DNA of 16,174 bases from CAZRWH01 sp964603905 (GTDB lineage Bacteria > Patescibacteriota > Gracilibacteria > UBA1369 > UBA12470). Position numbers and translations under genes: made by a program. Location of the stretch: positions 1-16,174 of the forward strand of contig CAZRWH010000029.1 in NCBI GenBank assembly GCA_964603905.1. Direction: 5' to 3'. The notes below the pieces were generated by a model, which was given only the letters and a program-made list of their open reading frames with translations, was not told the DNA's origin and made no database searches. Positions 6,265 through 13,569 of the stretch are shown here, piece by piece (the first letter of the stretch is position 1; each line of letters starts with the position of its first letter).

Positions 6265-7327
6265 AAAAATTGTTCTTGGCGTGACAGGAGGGGCAGCGAT
6301 TTATAAGTCGCTTGAACTTGTTCGTTTGCTTAAGAAAGAAGGTGCGGAAGTTTATCCTGTCATGACTCGTAGTGCGGCAAAGCTTATTTCGCCACAGCTT
6401 TTTTCGGCGATAGCGGGGAATCAGGCTCACAATGCTGATCCAATGCAACACATTAGACTCCAAAAGGCTGATCTTATCTGTGTTGCACCTGCTACAGCGA
6501 ACTTCATTGGGAAGCTTGCGCATGGTATTGCTGATGATCTTTTGACGACAACTGTTATGGCTTTTGCAGGTCCGGTTGTGATTGCGCCTGCAATGAATAC
6601 TGTGATGTGGAATAAACCTGTTGTTCAGCGTAATTTGGAAGAAATTGATGCGATTATTTGTGGTCCGCAGGAAGGTGAGCTTGCCTGTGGTGACTATGGT
6701 TCGGGTCGTATGTCTGAGCCGAAAGAAATATTTGATTATTGTGAGCTTGCCTTGTCTCCGAAAGACCTTGAGGGTAAGCGGTTTTTGATTACTTCTGGGT
6801 CAACTCAGGAGCCTTGGGATGATGTTCGTTACCTTACAAATCGTTCAAGTGGCCTCATGGGGCAAGCTTTTGCACGAGAGGCTTGGCTTCGTGGTGCTGA
6901 TGTCACTTTGGTTGAAGGTGGTAGCGCGGATGAGATGTTTGAGGAGGTTAAACGTTGTTTTCAGGATTGTGATGTTTTTGTTTCTGCTGCTGCTGTGGCC
7001 GATTTCAAACCTGTTAGTGCTGAGGGTAAGATAAAGAAAGATGCAGTTCCTAGTATAGAACTTGAGCGGAATCCTGATATCCTCAAATGGTGCTCTGAAA
7101 ACCGCAAAAATCAAAAACTTATCGGTTTTGTTCTGGAAGATTCTGACTTAGAAGCTCGCGCAAGAATTAAGAAGGATAAAAAAGGGTGTGATCTTATGAT
7201 TGGAAATACTCTTTCCAATTTGGGGTCTGAAAAAGGGGAGGTGCTTATCCTGGGAAAAGAGACTTCTAAGGTGTCCGGTTCTAAGCAGGAAATTGCTGGG
7301 GCTGTGCTTGACTTGTTGGCTTGCTAA
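6251..7327 (+). CDS. coaBC: Bifunctional phosphopantothenoylcysteine decarboxylase/ligase
   Basis: Converts 4'-phosphopantothenate to 4'-phosphopantetheine in two steps. The N-terminal flavin-dependent CoaC domain (about 1-168) shows the catalytic His67 in QHIRLQKAD, the PAMNTVMW substrate-clamp motif (113-120, Asn116) and Cys146 in ELACGDYGSGRM, equivalent to His75, Asn125 and Cys158 of E. coli. The C-terminal CoaB ligase (about 170-358) shows ITSGSTQEPWDDVRYLTNRS, SAAAVADFKP (245-254), the lysine cluster KIKK (260-263) and ERNPDIL. At 358 residues it is some 40-50 shorter than E. coli but both active sites are complete. The ATG at 6251 lies inside the preceding gene (14-bp overlap) with no Shine-Dalgarno. 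Its 3' end contains the promoter of the next gene. Confidence 0.96.
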   Translation: MLLNKKIVLGVTGGAAIYKSLELVRLLKKEGAEVYPVMTRSAAKLISPQLFSAIAGNQAHNADPMQHIRLQKADLICVAPATANFIGKLAHGIADDLLTTTVMAFAGPVVIAPAMNTVMWNKPVVQRNLEEIDAIICGPQEGELACGDYGSGRMSEPKEIFDYCELALSPKDLEGKRFLITSGSTQEPWDDVRYLTNRSSGLMGQAFAREAWLRGADVTLVEGGSADEMFEEVKRCFQDCDVFVSAAAVADFKPVSAEGKIKKDAVPSIELERNPDILKWCSENRKNQKLIGFVLEDSDLEARARIKKDKKGCDLMIGNTLSNLGSEKGEVLILGKETSKVSGSKQEIAGAVLDLLAC

Positions 7328-7336
7328 TGCCATAAT
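7308..7336 (+). promoter_or_regulatory. Strong promoter of the P-loop kinase gene
   Basis: TTGACT (5 of 6 to consensus) at 7308-7313, exactly 17 bp, then TGc-CATAAT with the hexamer (5 of 6) at 7331-7336. It lies across the coaBC stop codon. The -10 ends 9 bases before ATG 7346, so the mRNA should be leaderless or nearly so. Confidence 0.75.
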
Positions 7337-7345
7337 TCTTGCCTT

Positions 7346-7951
7346 ATGCAAATCAATCTTGAACAATCCTTTTTGTCTTGTGATGACGTATCTAGCCTAT
7401 GGGGTGAAATCCGTAGAGAAAGTGTGCGTAGTCGTCTTGTAGTTGGAATAGATGCTCCTCCTGGAGTGGGGAAGACAACATTGGGTGATGCTCTTTTGGC
7501 AATGGCTGCTTTAGATGGAGTTCCTGCAGGTTTGATTCATACTGATCTTGGTGTTTTGCCTCGTGCTGATAGGCCCAAGAATACAAATGTTATGGATTGG
7601 ACCGACGTTAGGTTTGTTCAGGAGGCTATTAGGTATCCTGGGGCTGAATTTGACTTTTTGGGGTATGACGTTTTTACAAAGATGCGTACTCAGCTTGCTA
7701 ATATTTTCTCTCCTGAGAGAGGGGTTTTGATTATCGAAGGACTTCATGGAATAACAGGTTCGATGGAGGTTTGTGATCATGTTTTTCCGATTCAGTTGCA
7801 AGTTCCTGAAGAGGTGCGTGAAATTCGTCGTTTGATTCGCAATGTGACTAATGGCAGGTGGTCTCGAGAGGAGGCTTTAAATCGTACTGCAGCGCAAAGA
7901 GGCTCCATACATGACTATTATGACGTTGATTTGACTCGACTGCTTCGTTAA
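7346..7951 (+). CDS. Uridine-kinase-like P-loop kinase
   Basis: A 201-residue cytosolic protein with a Walker A motif GIDAPPGVGKTT (34-45; Lys43, Thr44) and the strand VLIIEGLHG (127-135), characteristic of the uridine kinase/phosphoribulokinase/type I pantothenate kinase group. A lid-like segment EIRRLIRNVTNGRWSREEAL (159-178) resembles the RRIRRD region of that group. HTDLGVLPRADRP (65-77) and DWTD (84-87) occupy the place of the substrate-binding DDFY/DW segment, but with TD in place of DD. The substrate is therefore open: uridine/cytidine is the default. Adjacency to a CoA island suggests asking about pantothenate or dephospho-CoA, yet the P-loop does not match CoaE or CoaA. It has its own promoter across the coaBC stop and begins 18 bases after it. 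ATG 7346 has no Shine-Dalgarno. Confidence 0.75.
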   Translation: MQINLEQSFLSCDDVSSLWGEIRRESVRSRLVVGIDAPPGVGKTTLGDALLAMAALDGVPAGLIHTDLGVLPRADRPKNTNVMDWTDVRFVQEAIRYPGAEFDFLGYDVFTKMRTQLANIFSPERGVLIIEGLHGITGSMEVCDHVFPIQLQVPEEVREIRRLIRNVTNGRWSREEALNRTAAQRGSIHDYYDVDLTRLLR

Positions 7952-7977
7952 AATCTGGTATACTTAACAGATATAAT
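7936..7977 (+). promoter_or_regulatory. Promoter(s) of the single-pass membrane protein gene
   Basis: TCGACT (7936-7941), 17 bp, then TGg-TATACT (7959-7964) forms an extended -10 promoter. A perfect TATAAT follows at 7972-7977, ending 14 bases before ATG 7992, with a weak TTAAAA (7948-7953) at 18 bp. The two boxes give predicted leaders of about 20 and 7 bases. No ribosome site lies between them and the ATG. Confidence 0.5.
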
Positions 7978-7991
7978 TGTATCTAATAATT

Positions 7992-9074
7992 ATGCCAGAC
8001 GACTTAGTAGACAATTCGGATGTGAAACCTGAGGAAGGCGAGGTTCTTGAAGAAGAGAAAGTTGAAGAGGTAATTGAGGAAGACGATGATGATGAAATAG
8101 GGGTTCAGGATATTCAGAAAGAGGTTCATGCTGCGGCTTCGGCGCATGCTGATGCTATATCTGTTGTCGAAGAATCAGAGAACTTGGATATTGCTCATGA
8201 CGTTGATAGTTTTTCGAGCAAAATTGACGGTGTTCTGCAGGATGCTGGCCTTACTAAGAAGCATCTTAGCTTCTGTTGTGGAGGTGTTGTTATGCTTGTT
8301 GTGCTTTTTATGATTGTGTTTTTTGGAGTTAAATTCTTGGTTGGATTTGTTCCTGGTGATGGAGGTGATGTTGTGTCTGATGGGGTGACTGTGAGTCAAA
8401 CCCCAGTTACTGTTGTTGTAGAGGATCCTGTTGATTCAAATTCTGATCAAGTCTGGGTTGATCCTTCGATTTATGGAGGGATTTTGCTTGGAACTGATTC
8501 TGGAATCGAGGGGCAGTCAGGTGCTCAAGAAGGTATTGAAACAGGTGCGACTTCCGAAGATTTTAATGATGAATTTGCTTATCAAATTGAGCATTACGGC
8601 AAGGTTCTGAATGCTCTTGAGGTTGATGTTAATGAGTATCTTAATGATTTTTCTAATAGATCTAATGCTGTTGATAATTTGCTTGTTGAATTTGAGGGGC
8701 TTTATGAAGAAGGAAAAGAAATAATATCTGATCTTGAGTACGACATTGCGCAAATGGAGGCGGAATTTGAAGGAAATTTGGACCAGAAAAATATTTATGA
8801 AGAAGAGTTCTTCTCTGAGCTTTCGGCTCAAGATGGAAATGACACGGTTAGTGCTTTGGACGCTTTTATAGAGATTTCTCAGGTTCAAGTTGATATCAAG
8901 GCTAGATATAAGGCGAAAGATAAGCTCCACGAGCTTTTGTATAGTGGGCTTCTTTATTTGAAAGCTAGAATTGATGATATAACTTATAACCGTGAAGCTC
9001 TTGTAAAAGGTGTTCAGGTTGTTGATGTGAAAGGTTCGGATCTGAATTTGATATTTGAGACAGAGCTTGAATAG
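7992..9074 (+). CDS. Single-pass membrane protein with acidic N-terminus and coiled-coil C-terminal half
   Basis: A 360-residue protein of no family I recognise. Residues 1-40 are extremely acidic (runs of E and D). Residues 41-90 are helical and mostly polar. One membrane segment spans about 94-120 (CCGGVVMLVVLFMIVFFGVK), with KK just before it, which suggests the acidic N-terminus is cytosolic. Residues 121-190 are a low-complexity Gly/Val/Ser/Asp linker. Residues 200-345 are long acidic helices (EFEGLYEEGKEIISDLEYDI and following) with coiled-coil character, presumably outside the membrane. An upstream in-frame TTG at 7977 is rejected because it overlaps the -10 box. The next gene, rel, starts 45 bases downstream with its own -10. 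A structural or envelope-tethering role is possible but unproven. Confidence 0.8.
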   Translation: MPDDLVDNSDVKPEEGEVLEEEKVEEVIEEDDDDEIGVQDIQKEVHAAASAHADAISVVEESENLDIAHDVDSFSSKIDGVLQDAGLTKKHLSFCCGGVVMLVVLFMIVFFGVKFLVGFVPGDGGDVVSDGVTVSQTPVTVVVEDPVDSNSDQVWVDPSIYGGILLGTDSGIEGQSGAQEGIETGATSEDFNDEFAYQIEHYGKVLNALEVDVNEYLNDFSNRSNAVDNLLVEFEGLYEEGKEIISDLEYDIAQMEAEFEGNLDQKNIYEEEFFSELSAQDGNDTVSALDAFIEISQVQVDIKARYKAKDKLHELLYSGLLYLKARIDDITYNREALVKGVQVVDVKGSDLNLIFETELE

Positions 9075-9098
9075 AAGTAGGTGATTTCTTTCGTGGTT

Positions 9099-9109
9099 TG
9101 TATTAAAAT
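9099..9109 (+). promoter_or_regulatory. -10 region of rel
   Basis: TGTATTAAAAT holds TAAAAT at 9104-9109, ending 10 bases before ATG 9120, exactly the distance found at gatC. No convincing -35 is present at 16-18 bp. The box overlaps an alternative in-frame ATG (9108), which favours 9120 as the start. Confidence 0.45.
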
Positions 9110-9119
9110 GGCGTCAGCC

Positions 9120-11537
9120 ATGGAAAACCTTAGAAAGATCACTCTCGAAGACCTTATTGCAAAGGCACAGTCATATATGCCTGACTTAGACGAGGATATT
9201 ATTCGTCAAGCTTATGAGTATGCTGAAAATGTTCATGAAGGTTATTTGCGTTATGGTGTTCCGTACGTGCATCATCCTCTTCAAACAGCCTATTTGATGC
9301 TGGATCTTCAGCCTGATATTGAAGCTGTTTTGGCTTGTTTGTTGCATGACACTCCAAATCACAAGGAGAATGCTTTGTCAGATATCAAAAAGAAGTTTGG
9401 TGATGAGGTCCATGGGCTTGTTGAAGATTCGCTTAAGTTGCACAGCGTTAAGGTTAGGAATTACGAGGCTCAAGTTGAGAATTTGAGAAGGATGTTTATG
9501 GCGATGGCTCGTGATTTGAGGGTTGTTTTTATTAGATTGTCGGATCGTTTGCATAACATGTTGATGTTGGAAGAAAGGGAAGATCATGAGAGGCTCGCAA
9601 TGGCGCAAGAAACTATGGATATTTATGCTCCGATTGCGTCTCGTCTTGGTATCTATCAACTTAAAGGAAAGCTCGAAGATTTGGCTTTTATGCATTTGTA
9701 TCCGGATGAATACCAGTATCTTCAAGATGAGGTAAAGAAATACGCTGAGAAAGAGCAAGAAGCGATTGATAAGTCGACGAAAGAGCTTCAAAGTGCTTTG
9801 AGAGATGCAGGTTTTGAAGTTGATGTGACTGGAAGGGTGAAGCATATTTACAGTATTCACAGTAAGCTTAAAAGGAAGAATACGAATGACCTTGGTGCGA
9901 TTTATGATATCTATGCTCTTCGCGTATTGGTTGATAGTGATAAGCACGAAGATCTTTATTCTATTTTGGGGTCTATTCATAGCAGATGGACACCTTTACC
10001 GCATCGATTTAAGGACTACTTAGCTGTGCCGAAACCGAACGGTTATCGTAGTCTTCACACTTCGATTGTTGGGTTGATTGAGAATCGAAATAAACCTGTT
10101 GAGATCCAAATTCGAACGCACGGTATGCACAAAGAGGCTGAATACGGAATCGCGGCTCACTGGTGGTACAAGGAGGATGTTGGAGTGCCGAAGAGGGTTT
10201 CGAAAAACGAATTTGAAAGGACTTTGAATCAGCATAAGGTCTTCAATAAATTAAACCGCATTGTTGATCGTGATCCTGAGTTGAGACAGGATGTCGAGGG
10301 GCTTATCAAGGATTGGAGCCTGATGGACGATTCTGAGATATTGGATGTTGAGAAGAAGTTGCTTAGGGAAGGGTTTACGGCTGATGATATGGCTGTTTTG
10401 AAAAAAAGTCGAAGCCAAGGTGTTTTGACGCTTCGTCATAAGTACTTTCAGGATCAGATTGAATGGCTTGAGGGGCTTGCTCAAATTAAGGCTGAAGTAG
10501 GCAAGGAGACAGGTAATCGCAATCTTAAGCTAGAAGTTTTCAAAGACAGGATTTTTGTTTTGACTCCTCATGGAGATGTGAAAGATTTGCCTCGTGGAGC
10601 GACTCCTGTTGATTTCGCATATATGGTTCACACAGATGTTGGGCATAGGTGTGCACAGGCTAAGGCTGATGGACGGATTGTTCCGCTCGATTATGAGCTC
10701 AAGAGTGGTCAGGTTGTGGAAATTTTGACTAAAAAAGAACCTCGACCTAATAGATATTGGCTTTCTTTTGTTAAGACTCATCAGGCTGCAACTAAGATCA
10801 AGTCTTGGTTTAGAACTTTTGATCGCGAGCATAACCTCAAAGAAGGTAAGGAGATTTTGAATAAGTATTTGCAACGTATTGGTAAGCCTGTTTTGGATCC
10901 AAAACTTTCTGTTCTCAAAAATTATGGAGGCAAGCGGATGACTCAGCGGTTGAGAGAGGATATCGTTGAATCTGTTGGAGATGGAAGTCTTACTGTTGGA
11001 CAGGTTTTGCGTAAGCTTTTCCCAGAGGATGAGCTTGTTGGTAAAACTTCTTCGAAATCTGATGAAGCTGAATCGAAAAAAGAGAAGGGTAAAAATGATT
11101 CCAAAAAGGTTCTTGTTAGCGGTTATGATGATTTAGGAGTTGTATTGAGTGCTTGTTGTAAGCCTAAATATGGTAAGCCAATTGTTGGATACGTTACTCG
11201 TGGTAAGAGGATTCATGTTCATAGTAGTGATTGTGAGAATCTTGAAGGATTGGAACCTGAAAGAATGGTTCATGTTGAATGGAAATCTGAAAAACCGTCA
11301 CTTTATTATCAGGCGAATATTTCTTTGAAGGCGAAGGATCGTAAGAATCTTCTTTCTGATATTACTTCTGCTATTTCTGGGCTAGATTGCAATATTGCGG
11401 GGATCGCATTTGATCGTGACGAAGAAGATAACGTCCTAGGGAAATTATCTGTTGAGGTTGGCGGTTACGACGAGCTTGAAAAAGTTCTAGATAAACTGGA
11501 AAGGGTGTTTGGGGTTTATGATGTTAAAAGTGAATAA
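9120..11537 (+). CDS. rel: Long RelA/SpoT homologue (Rel), (p)ppGpp synthetase with altered HD hydrolase motif
   Basis: An 805-residue stringent-response enzyme. Domains: pseudo-HD hydrolase (about 40-195), synthetase (about 238-352), TGS (about 475-537), zinc-finger/CC region (LSACCKPKYGKPIVGYVTRG, 677-696, to C705) and ACT (about 727-805). The synthetase is intact: Asp263, RFKD (296-299, the Mg2+-type RXKD of bifunctional Rel), PNGYRSLHT (306-314) and Glu328 in VEIQIRT. In the hydrolase, His52, His76-Asp77, Asp142 and Asn146 remain. However, the ED pair after the HD (Glu81-Asp82 of the S. dysgalactiae enzyme) reads Asn80-His81 (LLHDTPNHK), so ppGpp hydrolysis is doubtful. There are also about 65 extra residues between synthetase and TGS. 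I chose ATG 9120 because a -10 box ends 10 bases upstream. The last 22 bases overlap recO, which is convergent. Confidence 0.95.
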   Translation: MENLRKITLEDLIAKAQSYMPDLDEDIIRQAYEYAENVHEGYLRYGVPYVHHPLQTAYLMLDLQPDIEAVLACLLHDTPNHKENALSDIKKKFGDEVHGLVEDSLKLHSVKVRNYEAQVENLRRMFMAMARDLRVVFIRLSDRLHNMLMLEEREDHERLAMAQETMDIYAPIASRLGIYQLKGKLEDLAFMHLYPDEYQYLQDEVKKYAEKEQEAIDKSTKELQSALRDAGFEVDVTGRVKHIYSIHSKLKRKNTNDLGAIYDIYALRVLVDSDKHEDLYSILGSIHSRWTPLPHRFKDYLAVPKPNGYRSLHTSIVGLIENRNKPVEIQIRTHGMHKEAEYGIAAHWWYKEDVGVPKRVSKNEFERTLNQHKVFNKLNRIVDRDPELRQDVEGLIKDWSLMDDSEILDVEKKLLREGFTADDMAVLKKSRSQGVLTLRHKYFQDQIEWLEGLAQIKAEVGKETGNRNLKLEVFKDRIFVLTPHGDVKDLPRGATPVDFAYMVHTDVGHRCAQAKADGRIVPLDYELKSGQVVEILTKKEPRPNRYWLSFVKTHQAATKIKSWFRTFDREHNLKEGKEILNKYLQRIGKPVLDPKLSVLKNYGGKRMTQRLREDIVESVGDGSLTVGQVLRKLFPEDELVGKTSSKSDEAESKKEKGKNDSKKVLVSGYDDLGVVLSACCKPKYGKPIVGYVTRGKRIHVHSSDCENLEGLEPERMVHVEWKSEKPSLYYQANISLKAKDRKNLLSDITSAISGLDCNIAGIAFDRDEEDNVLGKLSVEVGGYDELEKVLDKLERVFGVYDVKSE

Positions 11538-12253
11538 GATTTTAGAGGTCTTCTGAGGTTGTCTTCTAGGTAGAGGTCGATCAAGGTTGTCAGTTGTCTG
11601 ATTGCTTCTTCTCCGTTTGCGTCGGTTTTGATTAAGGTGCAGTCTTGGAGCGGTTTTGCGGATAGGTAGTAGAACAGTTTGATCGCGTTTGGTGAGATTG
11701 TTACGCCTTTTTTTTCTGTGCAGGTCTTGCAATAAAAGTTGTGTTCTTCTGCGATGTACTCTGTCTCTGGGGCCAATTTATTGCCGCAACTATGGCATGC
11801 GATTTCGACAGGTATGAGTCCTAGTTCGTGGAGTAGTTTTATTTTGTATGCTAGCAATAATGTTTTGCGTTTGTGTGGCTGTAGTCCGAGTGTTTTTAGC
11901 AGTGTGAGGGTTCCTTTAAAAATTGGAGGGCTAGGTGAGTGTACTTCTGTTAATTTGTCTAAAATTTCTGTTGCAAAGTATGCTGAATTGATTGTGTCGA
12001 GGTTGGCTTTGAGCTTAGGGAATTCGTCGATTGTTTGAGCTTGGTTTAGGTAAAAATTGTTAGGGCTTTTGTATAGAAAAAATGTTCCATAGTTGAAAAG
12101 TTCCAGGTGTCCGTTTCGCTTGCTTCCGTTTCGTACATTTTTGGCTACTACTTCGATTTTACCGTCTGTTTCTGTGAATATGTGGAACAAGCGGTCCTGT
12201 TCGCCAAAGTCGCGTTTTAGGATGATTATGCCTTTGATTTGCATTGTTCTCAT
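11516..12253 (-). CDS. recO: DNA repair protein RecO
   Basis: A 245-residue recombination mediator that helps load RecA on SSB-coated DNA in the RecFOR pathway. The N-terminal OB fold (about 4-80) starts with the typical MQIKGIIILKRDFGEQDRL and the line KIEVVAKNVRNGSKRNGHLE. The helical C-terminal domain carries a four-cysteine zinc site, Cys153/Cys156 (CHSCG) and Cys175/Cys178 (CKTC), as in Deinococcus RecO. Length is usual for the family. The ATG at 12253 overlaps the ftsX stop as ATGA, so translation is coupled; an ATG at 12244 is an alternative. It is the last gene of the minus-strand operon, converges on rel with a 22-bp overlap, and no terminator hairpin lies between them. Confidence 0.92.
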   Translation of the reverse strand: MRTMQIKGIIILKRDFGEQDRLFHIFTETDGKIEVVAKNVRNGSKRNGHLELFNYGTFFLYKSPNNFYLNQAQTIDEFPKLKANLDTINSAYFATEILDKLTEVHSPSPPIFKGTLTLLKTLGLQPHKRKTLLLAYKIKLLHELGLIPVEIACHSCGNKLAPETEYIAEEHNFYCKTCTEKKGVTISPNAIKLFYYLSAKPLQDCTLIKTDANGEEAIRQLTTLIDLYLEDNLRRPLKSYSLLTS

Positions 12254-13146
12254 GTCTGCAAGGTTTTTCTTAGATGCCTTTCTATTGCCATGCTACTTGA
12301 TAATATTCCGATTGAGACGCTTATTATAATTTCGAATAAAATTATGATAAGAAGGCTACCCGTTGTTGATATTGATGTTATTTGAATAGGTAGGTTTAGC
12401 GATGCAATAAATATTCCGATTAGGGTTAAGCTTATTAATGCTGCTGCTAGGCTGATAACGATTCCTTCGATTATGAATGGGAATCTGATTGAATTGATTG
12501 GTGCGCCTACCAGTTGCATGATTTCTATCTCTGTTTTTCTGTTCCAAATTGCTAAATACATTGAGTTAAGGATGATCAGGAAGCTGGTTATGATGAAAAT
12601 CAGCATGATCGTCAGAATGAGGTTTTGTGTGTAGGTTCCGATTGTGACAACTTGGTCGATTAGAGATTGGTTTTCTGCGTTGCTCTCGGTTGTTAGCGTT
12701 AGGTCGTCGTACTGCTCCAGAGTTGTGTTGATTTCTGCGTGTGAGTCAGGGGAAGACGTTGTTATTTGTACATTTGCTGGCAGAGGGTTCTCGAGTCCGT
12801 ATTTTTCAAAAGGATTGCCTTGGTCTGGATATAGTTCCAGGTAGTCGGCGAGAGCTTCTTCTTTTGTTGTGTATTTAACGTCGAGGACGTGCTCTATTGC
12901 TGTTATCTCCTCGATCATTGTGTTGATGTCGAATATGTCGGCGTTGTCTTGTAGGTAAACTATTACGTCAACTTGCTCGTAAATGTCTTCGATTATTGTT
13001 GTCGAAAGAACGTTGAGGCTTAGAATTATATTAAAAATAAATAAAATCAGAGCCATTGTTGCTATGGCTGCAACTGACAGGAATTTGTTGCGCCATAAGT
13101 TTTTTGCAGCTGTTTTTAAGCTTTGATAGGTTCTGCGACTTGGCAT
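12250..13146 (-). CDS. ftsX: Cell division ABC-type permease FtsX
   Basis: A 298-residue membrane subunit that, with the ATPase FtsE, transmits cytosolic signals to cell-wall hydrolases at the septum. Membrane segments are at about 22-47, 173-198, 222-249 and 262-284. The large outer loop (48-172) carries the family motif NPLPANVQI (120-128). The cytosolic loop TEIEIMQLVGAPINSIRFPF (205-224) is the conserved coupling region, followed by IEGIV. Length is normal. There is no ftsE upstream, where it is usually found; the neighbour is the RibL-like gene, whose last 31 bases overlap the ftsX start. The protein is very rich in Ile and Thr and poor in Val, following the base composition of its strand. 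No Shine-Dalgarno is present. Confidence 0.92.
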   Translation of the reverse strand: MPSRRTYQSLKTAAKNLWRNKFLSVAAIATMALILFIFNIILSLNVLSTTIIEDIYEQVDVIVYLQDNADIFDINTMIEEITAIEHVLDVKYTTKEEALADYLELYPDQGNPFEKYGLENPLPANVQITTSSPDSHAEINTTLEQYDDLTLTTESNAENQSLIDQVVTIGTYTQNLILTIMLIFIITSFLIILNSMYLAIWNRKTEIEIMQLVGAPINSIRFPFIIEGIVISLAAALISLTLIGIFIASLNLPIQITSISTTGSLLIIILFEIIISVSIGILSSSMAIERHLRKTLQT

Positions 13147-13568
13147 GTTTGTTGTTGTTTTTTTATTATTGACGACTTGTTGATTTCAGGTTTGAAAGGC
13201 TTAAGTCGTACAATTTTTGTGTTCATCTTGTTTTGGATCAAAATTTTGTTGAGCTGGTAAGTGAACACGAATTGATCATAGCCTAGGGCTATTATATCAG
13301 GTTTGAACTGTTTTATTACTTTAAATTTGTCTTCGCGATTTCCGATGACCGCTTTTGTGACAAAGGGGAGTGATTTGATTACCTTGAGTCTTTTGCGTTG
13401 TGAATGATCAGGCTTTTCTCCTTTGATTCTCTTTACCGTTTCGTCTCTTGCAACAACAACCACTAGTTCGTCACCGAGTGCTAGAGCTTGCTTTAAATAA
13501 TTCTCATGACCTGCATGAAAATAGTCGAATGTTCCGAAAGCTATTACTTTGATCTTTTTTTCTTTCAT
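13116..13568 (-). CDS. RibL-like (archaeal-type FAD synthase) nucleotidyltransferase
   Basis: A 150-residue Rossmann-like adenylyl/cytidylyltransferase. The N-terminus IAFGTFDYFHAGHENYLKQA (9-28) holds the HxGH nucleotide motif. It is followed by LVVVVARDETVKRIKG (35-50), QRKRLKVI (57-64), PDIIALGYDQ and a terminal KSSIIKK. The VARDETVKxxKG and LGYDQ pair is what I associate with archaeal FMN adenylyltransferase (RibL), which makes FAD from FMN and ATP or CTP. Glycerol-3-phosphate cytidylyltransferase (TagD) is the main alternative, but LGYDQ favours RibL. Bacteria normally use RibF, so the type is unusual for bacteria outside such small-genome groups. The gene begins one base after the previous stop and runs 31 bases into ftsX, so it is tightly coupled to both. 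FAD supply would serve flavoproteins generally. Confidence 0.75.
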   Translation of the reverse strand: MKEKKIKVIAFGTFDYFHAGHENYLKQALALGDELVVVVARDETVKRIKGEKPDHSQRKRLKVIKSLPFVTKAVIGNREDKFKVIKQFKPDIIALGYDQFVFTYQLNKILIQNKMNTKIVRLKPFKPEINKSSIIKKQQQTCQVAEPIKA

Positions 13569-13569
13569 T

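Noticed and set aside
7346..7951. The P-loop kinase as dephospho-CoA kinase (CoaE) or type I pantothenate kinase (CoaA)
   Set aside because: Its APPGVGKT loop and later motifs do not match the CoaE or CoaA P-loops, and a type II pantothenate kinase is already present.
9378..9980. A 200-codon open frame antisense to rel
   Set aside because: Low-complexity Ile/Asn/His/Lys composition; it is a shadow of the strongly conserved HD and synthetase region.
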